Part shown: positions 44,902 through 54,070 of the stretch, one piece after another
Layout of the letters: each line of letters begins with the position of its first letter
How positions within the stretch are numbered: the stretch's first letter is position 1
Source: Microbacterium sp. AB
GTDB lineage: Bacteria > Actinomycetota > Actinomycetes > Actinomycetales > Microbacteriaceae
Length of the DNA: 64,000 bases
NCBI RefSeq assembly: GCF_032878875.1
Contig: NZ_CP118157.1
Coordinates: 1,116,001 to 1,180,000 of the forward strand
Reading direction: 5' to 3'
The notes under the pieces: model-generated
The model's input: the letters and a program-made list of their open reading frames with translations, nothing else
Database searches by the model: none
What the model was told of the DNA's origin: nothing
Translations under genes and position numbers: made by a program

Positions 44902-45939
44902 ATGAACCCGACGTACCCGATATACGCCCTACGGCGCCTGGCGCAGGCCGTCGTCGTCGTCCTTCTCGCCTACGTGTTCACGTTCGTCGTGATCAGCGTG
45001 CTGCCGGGAGACCCCGTCTCCAGCACGCTCCGCAATCCCGAGAACGGCTTCACGGAGGAGCAGATCGCGCAGATCGTGGCCTACTACGGTCTCGACCGGC
45101 CCGTCTACGTGCAGCTGTGGGAGTCGCTCAGCAGGTTCGTCGTCGGCGACTTCGGCATCTCGCTGCGCTCGAGCCTTCCCGTGTCAGGGACGATCGCCGA
45201 TGCGCTGCCATCGACCCTTGCGCTCGCCGGCACCGCGCTCGTCGTCGCGATCGTGCTCGCCTTCGCCGTCGCGTACGGCACGCAGCGGGTCCCGGTCCGC
45301 TACGGGCAGGGACTGCTGCGCTCCTTCCCCGCGCTCTTCCTGTCGGTCCCGAACTTCGTCATCGGCCTGCTCCTGCTGAACGTCTTCGCGTTCCAGCTCG
45401 GCCTGTTCTCGGTGATCGACCCCAACAGCGGGTGGGCGACCTTCTTCGCCGCCGTGGCACTGGGCATCCCCGTCTCGGCCCAGATCGCCGAGGTGCTCAT
45501 CACAGGTCTCGACCACGAGGCGGAGCAGGAGTACGCCTCCGTCGCGCGCTCGCGGGGGCTCGGGCGGACGAGGCTGTTCTTCGCCCACCTGCTCAAGCCC
45601 TCCTCGCTGCCCGTCGTCACGGTCGTCGCCCTCACCGTCGGAGAGCTGCTGGGCGGTGCGCTCATCACCGAGGCGGTGTTCGGCCGGGCCGGTGTCGGCA
45701 GCGTCGTCCAGAGCGCGGTGGCCTCGCAGGACCTCCCCGTCCTGCAGGCCGTCGTCTCGCTCGCCGCAGCCGTCTTCGTCGTCGTCAACCTCATCGCCGA
45801 CCTCGTCTATCCGCTGCTCGACCCCCGCGTGAGCATCGTGCCCTCGTCCCCGCACGTCGCACGTCGCCGACGCCGCACCGCGGACGGGCCCCCGCAGGCA
45901 TCCGGCCCCCTCGCGAAGGAGCAGGTGAGCGCGTCATGA
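44902..45939 (+). CDS. ABC transporter permease, DppB/OppB type
   Basis: A 345-residue permease with six membrane segments. DppB hallmarks: VISVLPGDPVSSTL near residue 33, YGLDRPVYVQLWESL, the EYASVARSRGLGRTRLFFAHLL coupling region (in part), and GRAGVGSVV. A basic C-terminal tail follows the last helix. The stop overlaps the next ATG (ATGA). Confidence 0.93.
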   Translation: MNPTYPIYALRRLAQAVVVVLLAYVFTFVVISVLPGDPVSSTLRNPENGFTEEQIAQIVAYYGLDRPVYVQLWESLSRFVVGDFGISLRSSLPVSGTIADALPSTLALAGTALVVAIVLAFAVAYGTQRVPVRYGQGLLRSFPALFLSVPNFVIGLLLLNVFAFQLGLFSVIDPNSGWATFFAAVALGIPVSAQIAEVLITGLDHEAEQEYASVARSRGLGRTRLFFAHLLKPSSLPVVTVVALTVGELLGGALITEAVFGRAGVGSVVQSAVASQDLPVLQAVVSLAAAVFVVVNLIADLVYPLLDPRVSIVPSSPHVARRRRRTADGPPQASGPLAKEQVSAS

Positions 45940-46811
45940 CCGCCACGATCGCCGCACTGCCCGACGGCCTCCCCGCGGCCGGCCCTCGCGCGCGGCGCCG
46001 TTTCGAGCTGAGCCGGATCCGCGGCCTCCCGCCCACCGTCGCCCTGTCGCTTCTCGTCCTGCTGGTCGTCGTCGCCTGGTCCTTCGCGCCGGCGCTCTTC
46101 ACCTCCTACGACCCCGTCAACGGCGACACCTCGGAGAAGTTCCTCGCTCCCGGCGGCGCGCACTGGCTCGGCACGGACCACCTCGGACGCGACGTCTTCG
46201 CCCGCATCGTGTACGGAACCTCCTCCTCGGTCACCAGCGCGCTCGTCGCCGTGACGATCGGCGTCGTCGTCGGCGGCCTGATCGGGCTGCTCGCGGGCTT
46301 CCTCGGCGGCTGGGTCGACGTCGTGCTGGCCCGCATCGTCGACGTGCTCCTGGCGATACCCGGCTTCCTCCTCGCCGTCGTGATCGTCAGCTCCCTCGGC
46401 TTCCAGACCATCAACGCCGCGATCGCCACGGGGGTGTCGGCCGTCGCCGTCTTCGCGAGGGTGATGCGCGCGGAGGTGCTCAAGGTCCGCCGCGCGGTGT
46501 TCGTGGAGGCCTCCGCCCTGCAGGGCGGATCCTCGTGGCACATCCTCGCCCGGCACGTCCTGCCGAACGCGTCGCGGTCGGTGCTGGCCCTGGGCGTGCT
46601 CCAGTTCGGCACGTCGATCCTCGTCATCGCGGGCCTGGCCTTCCTCGGCTACGGAGATCCGCCTCCCGCCTCGGACTGGGGACTCCTCGTCGCCTCGGGC
46701 AAGGACTATCTGGTCTCCAGCCCGTGGCTCGTCTACGCCCCGGCGCTCGTGATCGTCGCGACGGTGCTGTCGGTGAACCGCGTCAGCCGCTGGCTGAGGA
46801 AGACGGGCTGA
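45936..46811 (+). CDS. ABC transporter permease, DppC/OppC type
   Basis: A 291-residue permease. HWLGTDHLGRDVFARIVYG is the DppC signature near residue 70, with coupling motif VEASALQGGSSWHIL and the C-terminal LGYGDPPPASDWG. It forms the channel with the preceding protein. Translation is coupled by ATGA. Confidence 0.93.
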   Translation: MTATIAALPDGLPAAGPRARRRFELSRIRGLPPTVALSLLVLLVVVAWSFAPALFTSYDPVNGDTSEKFLAPGGAHWLGTDHLGRDVFARIVYGTSSSVTSALVAVTIGVVVGGLIGLLAGFLGGWVDVVLARIVDVLLAIPGFLLAVVIVSSLGFQTINAAIATGVSAVAVFARVMRAEVLKVRRAVFVEASALQGGSSWHILARHVLPNASRSVLALGVLQFGTSILVIAGLAFLGYGDPPPASDWGLLVASGKDYLVSSPWLVYAPALVIVATVLSVNRVSRWLRKTG

Positions 46812-46852
46812 ACGGTCATGCACGCCACAACCGAGAGGACGGGAATCCGCTC

Positions 46853-48481
46853 ATGACGGGAACGGCATCCGCGCCGCTGCTGCGCGTCGACGGGCTGTCC
46901 GTGTCGTACGGCCGGACGGAGGTCGTCTCCGACGTCGGGTTCTCCCTCGAGCGCGGCGAGAGCCTCGCGCTCATCGGCGAGTCCGGCTCCGGCAAGTCGA
47001 CCATCGCGAGATCCGTGCTGCGGCTTCTGCCGGCGGCCACGGGCCGTGCGAGGGGACGCGTCGAGTTCGAGGGACGGGACGTCCTCGCGCTCCCCGAACG
47101 GCGGTTCCGGCCGCTGCGCGGCCGATCGCTCGGCTTCGTGCCCCAGGACCCGGCCAACGCGCTGAACGCCGTCCGCACCATCGGATCGCAGGCGAACGAG
47201 GCGGCGTCGCTCGCCGGGGGGCTCGATGCGTCCGAACGGCGCCGGCGCATCCTCGACACCTTCGAGCGGGTGGGGCTCGACGACCCCGAGCGCGTCCTCC
47301 GCTCCTATCCGCACCAGCTCTCCGGCGGCATGCTGCAGCGCGTCCTCATCGGGCTGGCCGTGCTCCCGGAGCCGGCCCTCATCGTGGCCGACGAGCCGAC
47401 GAGCGCGCTCGACGTGACCATCCAGAAGCGCATCCTCGACCTGCTGTCCGAGCTGCAGTCGTCCCTCGGCATCGGTCTGCTGCTCATCACGCACGATCTC
47501 GCGATCGCGGCGGAGCGGGCGGACGCGCTCGTCGTGCTCAAGGACGGCGTCGTGCAGGAGGCGGGACGCGCCTCGGAGGTCTTCGCCGCGCCGAGCTCGG
47601 ACTACGCCCGCGCGCTGCAGGCCGATGTGCCCGCGCTCAACCCCGACCGCTACCGCGAGGCGCGCGCTCGGCGTCGCGGCGAGGACGTCGAGCGCATCGC
47701 GGTGCGCGGGGCGACGAAGACGTTCGTCGTCGACGGCGCTCCCTTCACCGCCGTCGACGACGTCTCGTTCTCGGTCGCCGCCGGCACGACGCACGCTCTC
47801 GTCGGGGAGTCGGGCTCGGGGAAGACGACGACCGTGCGGCTGCTGCTCGGACTCGACCAGCCGGACGCGGGGGAGATCGTCGTGGCGGGGGAGCGCGTCG
47901 ACGCCCGAAGCGGGTCCGAGCTGCGGACGCCTCGACGCCACCTGCAGCTCGTGTACCAGAACCCGTTCACGTCGCTCGACCCCACCTGGCGCGTCGACCG
48001 GATCGTGGGCGAGCCCCTCGACCGCTACCGCGTCGGCGACCGGAGGGAGCGCGAGAGGGCGGTGCGCGAGGCGCTCGCCTCCGTCGGGCTGGCCGACCGT
48101 CTGCTGCGCCGTCGGCCGTCCGACCTCTCGGGCGGCCAGCGTCAGCGCGTCGCGATCGCGCGCGCTCTCGTGCTGCGGCCCGACGTCATCGTGCTCGACG
48201 AGCCGACCTCGGCGCTCGACGTCAGCGTGCAGGCCGAGATCCTCGACGTGCTCGTCCGGCTGCAGGTCGAGCGCGGCCTGACGTACCTCTTCGTCTCGCA
48301 CGACCTCGCGCTCGTCCGGCAGGTCGCCGACACGGTGTCGGTGCTGCAACGCGGCCGGATCGTCGAGCACGGCCCGGTGGACCGTGTGCTCACGTCTCCG
48401 GAGCAGCCGTACACGCGCGCCCTCATCGAGGCCATCCCCGACCCCGCGGCCCACGCCCGCACCCTGATCGACGCCGGCTGA
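46853..48481 (+). CDS. ABC transporter ATPase, fused DppD-DppF type
   Basis: A 542-residue protein with two complete ATPase domains. Walker A GESGSGKST (near residue 40) and GESGSGKTT (near 320); signatures LSGGMLQRV and LSGGQRQRV; Walker B IVADEPTSALD and IVLDEPTSALD. It powers uptake of the family-5 ligand. The ATG at 46853 follows GAGAGGACGGG. It is the last transporter gene before the aminotransferase. Confidence 0.94.
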   Translation: MTGTASAPLLRVDGLSVSYGRTEVVSDVGFSLERGESLALIGESGSGKSTIARSVLRLLPAATGRARGRVEFEGRDVLALPERRFRPLRGRSLGFVPQDPANALNAVRTIGSQANEAASLAGGLDASERRRRILDTFERVGLDDPERVLRSYPHQLSGGMLQRVLIGLAVLPEPALIVADEPTSALDVTIQKRILDLLSELQSSLGIGLLLITHDLAIAAERADALVVLKDGVVQEAGRASEVFAAPSSDYARALQADVPALNPDRYREARARRRGEDVERIAVRGATKTFVVDGAPFTAVDDVSFSVAAGTTHALVGESGSGKTTTVRLLLGLDQPDAGEIVVAGERVDARSGSELRTPRRHLQLVYQNPFTSLDPTWRVDRIVGEPLDRYRVGDRRERERAVREALASVGLADRLLRRRPSDLSGGQRQRVAIARALVLRPDVIVLDEPTSALDVSVQAEILDVLVRLQVERGLTYLFVSHDLALVRQVADTVSVLQRGRIVEHGPVDRVLTSPEQPYTRALIEAIPDPAAHARTLIDAG

Positions 48482-48516
48482 TCCGCATCGGTCCGCACGA
48501 CAGAAGAAGGAGCATC

Positions 48517-49731
48517 ATGACCAACGACCAGACGCTCGTCGACCGCCCGCGCACGCGGCCCGCCCTCGTCGAGGCGCTCTCCGAGCCGAAGGGGTTCGGC
48601 GACCAGACGCTGCGCGACAGGCGTCCCGACGCGATCGAGCTGCTCGGGGGCATCCCCGACCCCGCTGTGCTCCCCGCCGAGGAGATCGCCGCGGCGACCG
48701 TGCGCGTGCTCTCCGAGCCCGGCGTCCCCGCGCTGCAGTACTCGCGCACGCCGGGGATCCCCGCGCTGCGCGAGTGGATCGCGGCGCGCGAGGGCGTCCC
48801 CTCCTCCCGGGTCCTCGTCACGAACGGCGGGTTCCACGGCCTCTCGCTCGGCATCCAGGCGTTCGTGGAGCGCGGCGCGCTCATCGCCGTCGACAACCCC
48901 GTCTTCCCGCTCCTCCTCCGCGGAGCGGAGCTCGCGGACGCGCGGATCCTCCCCGTCCCGGTCGGACGGCACGGCCTCGACGTCGAGCACCTCGGCGACC
49001 TGCTGCGCGCGGGCGAGCGCCCGGCGGCCCTCTACACCGTCCCCGACTTCCACAACCCCTCGCAGGGGACGCTGCCCCTCGACGCCCGCGTCGAGCTGGT
49101 CCGCCTCGCCGAGCGCTACGGGTTCGTCGTCCTCGCCGACAACCCCTACCGCGAGCTGCGCTTCCGCGGCGAGCCGGTGAGCGCGGAGCCCTTCAACACC
49201 TCGAGCCACGTCCTGCACGTGAACACGTTCACCAAGACGCTGGGCCCGGGACTGCGGCTCGGATGGCTCGTGCTGCCGGAGGAGCTCGCCCCCGACGTCC
49301 TCGCCCTGCGCACGCGGCAGGACTCCCACAGCTCGACGCTCGTGCAGGCCGTCGTCGCCGAGCTGCTGACCTCCGATCCCGGTCTCTTCGACACGACGCT
49401 CGACCGCGCCAGGGCGTTGTACCGCAGCCGGTCCGACGTCTTCGCCGCGGCCCTCGAGCAGGAGGCGCCGGGGGCGTTCGAGATCGATGCGCCCGAGGGA
49501 GGCCTGTTCCTCTGGCCGCGCCTGCGCGACGACGCCGTCGACGCCGACCGGCTCGCGACCGACGCGAGCGCCGAGGGGATCGAGTACCAGCGCGGCTCGT
49601 TCTTCCCCTCGGGACCGGGCACGGACGCCGGCCGGCGACTGCGGTTCGCCTTCGGGGACAAGGACGAGGACGTCCTGCGCGAGGCGGCCGTGCGCATCGG
49701 CCGCGCGCTGCGCCGGCAGACGGGGGGCTGA
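48517..49731 (+). CDS. PLP-dependent aminotransferase, class I/II
   Basis: A 404-residue fold-type I aminotransferase without the GntR helix-turn-helix of MocR proteins. LQYSRTPGIPALREWI and VLVTNGGFHGLSL are cofactor-domain motifs. PDFHNPSQGT and LADNPYRELRF carry the PLP-contacting Asn/Asp/Tyr, and the Schiff-base Lys is in NTFTKTLGPGLRLGW. Closest to 2-aminoadipate/aromatic aminotransferases. As the last gene of the operon, it probably transaminates an amino product of the imported substrate. Confidence 0.9.
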   Translation: MTNDQTLVDRPRTRPALVEALSEPKGFGDQTLRDRRPDAIELLGGIPDPAVLPAEEIAAATVRVLSEPGVPALQYSRTPGIPALREWIAAREGVPSSRVLVTNGGFHGLSLGIQAFVERGALIAVDNPVFPLLLRGAELADARILPVPVGRHGLDVEHLGDLLRAGERPAALYTVPDFHNPSQGTLPLDARVELVRLAERYGFVVLADNPYRELRFRGEPVSAEPFNTSSHVLHVNTFTKTLGPGLRLGWLVLPEELAPDVLALRTRQDSHSSTLVQAVVAELLTSDPGLFDTTLDRARALYRSRSDVFAAALEQEAPGAFEIDAPEGGLFLWPRLRDDAVDADRLATDASAEGIEYQRGSFFPSGPGTDAGRRLRFAFGDKDEDVLREAAVRIGRALRRQTGG

Positions 49732-49753
49732 GCGGCCGGCTCGCCGCCCGTCC

Positions 49754-49804
49754 GTGGGGGGAAACGCCGCTTTCCCGACCGGGAAAACGACACTTTCCCC
49801 CCAC
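49754..49804. terminator. Nested bidirectional terminator between convergent genes
   Basis: An outer stem GTGGGGGGAAA / TTTCCCCCCAC encloses an inner stem TTTCCCG / CGGGAAA. A and T runs flank the stems on both strands, so it can stop transcription from either side. Confidence 0.85.
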
Positions 49805-49822
49805 AAACGGGAGGAGGCGCGC

Positions 49823-50074
49823 TCAGCCGCCGGTGAGGATGCGCTCGACGGCGTCGAGCAGCGGATCGTCCGGGGGCTCCAGGCGGACGGTGTCTCCTCG
49901 GCGCACGTCGAGGGTCATGAGCGCGATCACGCTGGCGGCGTCGGCCCGCCGCCCGTCCTCCGACACGATCGTCAGGCGCGAGGAGGAGTCCCGCACGCGC
50001 TTCGCGATGTCGGCGGCGGGACGCGCGTGGAGACCGAGCGGCGCGGCGACGACGACGCGGCGTCCCGCCGTCAC
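49823..50074 (-). CDS. Second HPr-family phosphocarrier protein
   Basis: An 83-residue HPr. The phosphohistidine is His16 in APLGLHARPAADI; the later ADAASVIALMTLDV keeps a Ser at the regulatory position. GTG start overlapping the stop of the phosphohexomutase gene (GTGA), in one set with purine nucleoside phosphorylase. No PTS permease or enzyme I is adjacent. It may transfer phosphate to a target elsewhere or act in regulation. Confidence 0.9.
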   Translation of the reverse strand: MTAGRRVVVAAPLGLHARPAADIAKRVRDSSSRLTIVSEDGRRADAASVIALMTLDVRRGDTVRLEPPDDPLLDAVERILTGG

Positions 50075-51726
50075 AGCCGGTCGACGAGGTCGCGGACGGC
50101 GGCGTCGAGCGCCGACAGCCGCGCCGCCGCGTCCTCCGCCGACTCGCCGCGCACGTCGAGGTACGTCTTCAGCTTCGGCTCGGTGCCGCTCGGGCGCACG
50201 ATGACGCGCGAGCCGTCGTCGAGCGTGTAGCGCAGGATGTCGCCCGACGGGCCGCGGTCCGCGGGGCGCAGCAGATCCTCCGCGCGGTCCACGGCTCGCC
50301 CGCCGAACCTCTCCGGAGGCTGTGCGCGCAGGGCGCCCGTGATCCGGCCGATGACCGAGAGGTCGTCCACGCGGATGGAGACCTGCCCGCTCGCGAAGTG
50401 GCCGATCTCGGCCGCGAGCTCCTCCAGCAGTCCGAGGAGCGTCGTGCCGCGCCCTCGCGCCTCGGCGGCGAGGCCGAGCACGGCCACCGCGGCGGAGATG
50501 CCATCCTTGTCGCGCACGGTGTCCGGGTTCACGAGGTACCCGAGGGCCTCCTCGAAGCCGTAGACGATGCCCGGGGCGCGCGCGATCCACTTGAAGCCCG
50601 TGAGCGTGGTGCGCAGCTCCAGGCCGTGCCGCTCGGCGATGACGCCGAGACCCGGCGAGGAGACGAGGGAGCAGGCGAGCGCGGCGCCGGGGACGCCCCG
50701 AGCCGCCTGCGCGGCGCGCCAGCCGAGGAGCAGCCCGATCTCGTTCCCCGTCAGGCGGCGCCATCCGTCCGGCGCCGGCACGCCCACCGCGAGACGGTCG
50801 GCGTCGGGGTCGTTCGCGAGGACGAGCTCCGCGCCGGACGCGCGCGCCGTCGCGAAGGACAGGTCCATCGCCCCGGGCTCCTCGGGGTTCGGGAAGGCGA
50901 CCGTGGGGAACGCCGGATCGGGGTCGATCTGCTCGATCACGGGGGTCGGCGCGGGATAGCCCGCCCGCTCGACGATGCGCGAGAACGTCTCCCAGCCCAC
51001 GCCGTGCATGGCCGTGTAGACCCACCGCAGTCCCTCCGCGGACGCGGGGGCGGGGGCCACGACCGTCGTCGCGGCGAGGTAGGCGTCGACGATCCCCTCG
51101 TCGCCGATCTCGTAGGCGTCCGACCGCGGCAGGTCGGGAACGCGCCGCGCGTCGGCCACCCGCCGGATGTGCGCGGCGATCTCCCCGTCGGCAGGCGAGA
51201 CGATCTGCGCCCCCTCGTCGGCCCCGCCGAGGTAGACCTTGTAGCCGTTGTCGTTCGGCGGGTTGTGGCTCGCCGTGACCATGACCCCCGCGTCGGCGCC
51301 GAGATGGCGCACCGCGAACGCCAGCACGGGCGTCGGCAGGAGGCGGGGGAGCAGCACGGCGCGCAGCCCGGCGCCGGCGAAGAGCTCGGCGGAGTCGCGG
51401 GCGAACGCCTCGGAGTTGCGGCGTCCGTCGTACCCGACGACGACCGTGGGCCGCACGCCGTCCGCCGCTCTCGCGGAGAGGTACGCCGCGAAGCCCGCCG
51501 CCGCCTGCGCGACGAGCACGCGGTTCATGCGCAGCGGCCCGGCGCCGAGCTCGCCGCGGAGACCGGCCGTGCCGAACGCGAGCCGGCCGGCGAAGCGGGC
51601 GGCGAGGTCGGCTGCGGCCCGCGCGTCGCCCCCTGCGGCCGCGTCGACGATCGTCGAGAGCTCCTCCCGCGTCACCGGATCCGGGTCCTGGGCGATCCAG
51701 TCCCTCGCCTGCGCGATGACGTCCAT
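50071..51726 (-). CDS. Phospho-sugar mutase (phosphomannomutase/phosphoglucomutase family)
   Basis: A 551-residue alpha-D-phosphohexomutase of the long PGM2-like type. GTAGLRGELGAGPLRMN is near residue 52, the phosphoserine loop is VTASHNPPNDNGYKVY, the metal loop is NDPDADRLAV, and the phosphate-binding end is VRPSGTEPKLKTYL. It interconverts hexose- or pentose-1- and -6(5)-phosphates. Paired with punA, a phosphopentomutase role (ribose-1-P to ribose-5-P) is plausible. The ATG shares a base with the punA stop. Confidence 0.92.
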   Translation of the reverse strand: MDVIAQARDWIAQDPDPVTREELSTIVDAAAGGDARAAADLAARFAGRLAFGTAGLRGELGAGPLRMNRVLVAQAAAGFAAYLSARAADGVRPTVVVGYDGRRNSEAFARDSAELFAGAGLRAVLLPRLLPTPVLAFAVRHLGADAGVMVTASHNPPNDNGYKVYLGGADEGAQIVSPADGEIAAHIRRVADARRVPDLPRSDAYEIGDEGIVDAYLAATTVVAPAPASAEGLRWVYTAMHGVGWETFSRIVERAGYPAPTPVIEQIDPDPAFPTVAFPNPEEPGAMDLSFATARASGAELVLANDPDADRLAVGVPAPDGWRRLTGNEIGLLLGWRAAQAARGVPGAALACSLVSSPGLGVIAERHGLELRTTLTGFKWIARAPGIVYGFEEALGYLVNPDTVRDKDGISAAVAVLGLAAEARGRGTTLLGLLEELAAEIGHFASGQVSIRVDDLSVIGRITGALRAQPPERFGGRAVDRAEDLLRPADRGPSGDILRYTLDDGSRVIVRPSGTEPKLKTYLDVRGESAEDAAARLSALDAAVRDLVDRL

Positions 51727-52556
51727 CAGAGCCTCCCGACGACCTCGGCGAGGAGGGCCGAGATGCGGCCCTCCGCGGCACGCCCCGCCTCGATGACCTC
51801 GGCGTGGCTGAGCGGGTCGGGCGAGATGCCGGCGGCGAGGTTCGTGATGAGGGAGAAGCCGAGCACCTCCATCCCCGCCTCGCGGGCGGCGATGGCCTCG
51901 AGGGCCGTCGACATCCCCACGATGTCGCCGCCGATGGCGCGGGCCATCCGCACCTCGGCCGGCGTCTCGTAGTGGGGTCCGCGGAACTGGCAGTACACGC
52001 CGCTGTCGAGCGAGGCGTCGACCGACAGCGCGACATCGCGCAGGCGCCGGGAGTACAGATCGGTGAGGTCGACGAAGGTCGCGCCCTCGAGCGGCGAGTC
52101 GGCCGTGAGGTTGATGTGGTCGCTGATGAGCACGGGCTGCCCGGCGCGCCAGGTGTCCCTGATCCCGCCGGCGCCGTTGGTGAGGACCATGACCTCCGCC
52201 CCGGCCGCGGCGGCCGTGCGCACGCTGTGCACGACGCGGCGGACGCCGTGCCCCTCGTAGTAGTGGGTGCGCGCGCCGATGACGAGCACGTGCGCGCCCG
52301 CCGGCGTGCGGACGCTGCGCAGGGTCCCGACGTGGCCCTCGAGCGCCGGCCTCGAGAAGCCCGTGACCTCGGTGGCGGGGACGGACGCGATCGTCTCGCC
52401 GATGAGCTCGGCCGCCTTGCCCCAGCCGCTGCCGAGGGTGACGGCGACGTCGTGCCGCTCGACGCCGGTGAGCCGCGCGATGTCCGCGGCGGCGCGGGCG
52501 GCGACCTCGAAGGGATCGGCGGGCGGATCGAGCGGGTGGGCGCCTTCCAGAGTCAT
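51726..52556 (-). CDS. punA: Purine nucleoside phosphorylase
   Basis: A 276-residue trimeric-type PNP. VTLGSGWGKAAEL near residue 39 and GARTHYYEGH bind phosphate; VMVLTNGAGGIRDTW, YCQFRGPHYETPAEVRM and VGMSTALEAIAARE follow, and LITNLAAGIS is the base-binding segment. It splits inosine and guanosine to base and ribose-1-phosphate. Leaderless start: TATGCT lies six bases upstream. Coupled to the mutase downstream. Confidence 0.95.
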   Translation of the reverse strand: MTLEGAHPLDPPADPFEVAARAAADIARLTGVERHDVAVTLGSGWGKAAELIGETIASVPATEVTGFSRPALEGHVGTLRSVRTPAGAHVLVIGARTHYYEGHGVRRVVHSVRTAAAAGAEVMVLTNGAGGIRDTWRAGQPVLISDHINLTADSPLEGATFVDLTDLYSRRLRDVALSVDASLDSGVYCQFRGPHYETPAEVRMARAIGGDIVGMSTALEAIAAREAGMEVLGFSLITNLAAGISPDPLSHAEVIEAGRAAEGRISALLAEVVGRL

Positions 52557-52562
52557 GGCACG

Positions 52563-52568
52563 AGCATA
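52563..52568 (-). promoter_or_regulatory. -10 element of punA (leaderless)
   Basis: TATGCT on the minus strand, six bases before the punA ATG. An inverted repeat ACGACCG...CGGTCGT (52569-52594) follows in the 62-base divergent region. Confidence 0.5.
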
Positions 52569-52606
52569 ACGACCGGCCCCTGTCAGACGGTCGTGCGCCG
52601 CTGGGG

Positions 52607-52612
52607 GAGAAT
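52607..52612 (+). promoter_or_regulatory. -10 element of lpdA (leaderless)
   Basis: GAGAAT ends six bases before the ATG at 52619; no ribosome-binding sequence. Confidence 0.4.
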
Positions 52613-52618
52613 GGGCGC

Positions 52619-54058
52619 ATGGCCTTTGACTTCGAGCGGACCCAGCGCATCGCCATTCTGGGAGGCGGCCCCGGCGGCTACGAGGCGGCGTTCGCAGGCG
52701 CCCAGCTCGGCGCCGACGTGACCCTCGTGGAGAGCACGGGCGTCGGGGGCTCCGCCGTCCTCACCGACGTGGTCCCCTCGAAGACCCTCATCGCGACCGC
52801 GGACGCGGCGCAGTCGATCGCCGACGCCGGGGAGCTGGGCGTGCAGTTCTACGCCAAGGGCGGCGACGGCAAGCCGCTCAAGCCGGAGGTGGCGATCAAC
52901 CTCCTGGCGATCAACAAGCGGCTGCTGGCCCTGGCCGGACAGCAGTCGGAGGACATGCGCGCGCAGCTCATCGAGGCCGGCGTCAAGATCATCTCCGGTC
53001 ACGGCCGTCTCGAGGGCGACGAGGCCATCGTCGTCTCGACGGGCCCCGGCGGCACGGAGTTCGACCGCGTCGAGGCGGACACGATCGTCGTCTCGGTCGG
53101 CGCGTCGCCCCGTGAGCTCCCGGCGGCGAAGCCCGACGGGAAGCGCATCCTCACGTGGAAGCAGCTCTACGACATCGACGCGGTCCCCGAGCACCTGGTC
53201 GTCGTCGGCTCGGGCGTCACGGGAGCGGAGTTCGCGTCGGCGTACATGAACCTCGGCGCGAAGGTGACGCTCGTCTCGAGCCGCGACCAGGTGCTCCCCG
53301 GCGAGGACCAGGACGCCGCCGAGGTGCTCGAGAACGTCTTCACCCGCGGCGGGATGACCGTGCTCGCGAAGGCGCGGGCCGCGAAGGTCGAGAACACGGG
53401 AGACCGCGTGACGGTCACGCTGTCGGACGGGCGCGTCGTGGAGGGCTCCCATTGCCTGATGGCGGTCGGATCCGTCGCCAACACGTCGGGCATCGGCCTC
53501 GAGGCGGCGGGCGTGCAGATGACCGACGCCGGGAACATCCGCGTCAACAAGGTGGGCCGCACCTCCGTGCCGAACGTCTACGCGGTCGGCGACTGCACGA
53601 CGATGATGCCGCTCGCCTCCGTCGCCTCCATGCTCGGCCGCACCGCGGTGTTCCATGCGATGGGCGACGTCGCCATCCCGTTCGACCCCCACAAGATCGC
53701 CTCGAACATCTTCACGAGCCCCGAGATCGCGACCGTCGGATGGACGCAGCCCTCGGTCGACGACGGATCGGTGCACGCCGAGGTCTACAAGCTCCCCCTG
53801 GCCTCGAACGCGCGCGCCAAGATGATGGGGATCAGGGACGGCTTCGTCAAGCTGTTCGCCCACGAGGGCTCGGGGACGATCGTCGGCGGCGTGATCGTCG
53901 CCCCCAAGGCGTCGGAGCTCATCTACCCGATCTCGATCGCCGTCGAGCGCCGGCTCACGGTCGACCAGGTCGCGCGCGTGTTCGCGGCCTACCCCTCGCT
54001 CGCGGGCTCGATCACGGACGCGGCCCGCGCGTTGCACCACGTCGACCCCCGCGGCTGA
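52619..54058 (+). CDS. lpdA: NAD(P)H-quinone reductase LpdA (flavoprotein disulfide reductase family)
   Basis: A 479-residue flavoprotein. FAD motif ILGGGPGGYEAA (residues 13-24), NAD motif VVVGSGVTGAEF, and C-terminal YAVGDCTTMMPLASV. The position of the redox-active CxxxxC reads GVGGSAVLTDVVPSK, with no cysteines, so it cannot be a true lipoamide dehydrogenase. This matches Mycobacterium tuberculosis Rv3303c (LpdA), which reduces quinones. Divergent from punA with a leaderless-type promoter; only 12 bases from the convergent carboxylase gene. Confidence 0.93.
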   Translation: MAFDFERTQRIAILGGGPGGYEAAFAGAQLGADVTLVESTGVGGSAVLTDVVPSKTLIATADAAQSIADAGELGVQFYAKGGDGKPLKPEVAINLLAINKRLLALAGQQSEDMRAQLIEAGVKIISGHGRLEGDEAIVVSTGPGGTEFDRVEADTIVVSVGASPRELPAAKPDGKRILTWKQLYDIDAVPEHLVVVGSGVTGAEFASAYMNLGAKVTLVSSRDQVLPGEDQDAAEVLENVFTRGGMTVLAKARAAKVENTGDRVTVTLSDGRVVEGSHCLMAVGSVANTSGIGLEAAGVQMTDAGNIRVNKVGRTSVPNVYAVGDCTTMMPLASVASMLGRTAVFHAMGDVAIPFDPHKIASNIFTSPEIATVGWTQPSVDDGSVHAEVYKLPLASNARAKMMGIRDGFVKLFAHEGSGTIVGGVIVAPKASELIYPISIAVERRLTVDQVARVFAAYPSLAGSITDAARALHHVDPRG

Positions 54059-54070
54059 CGCGGGAGGCGG

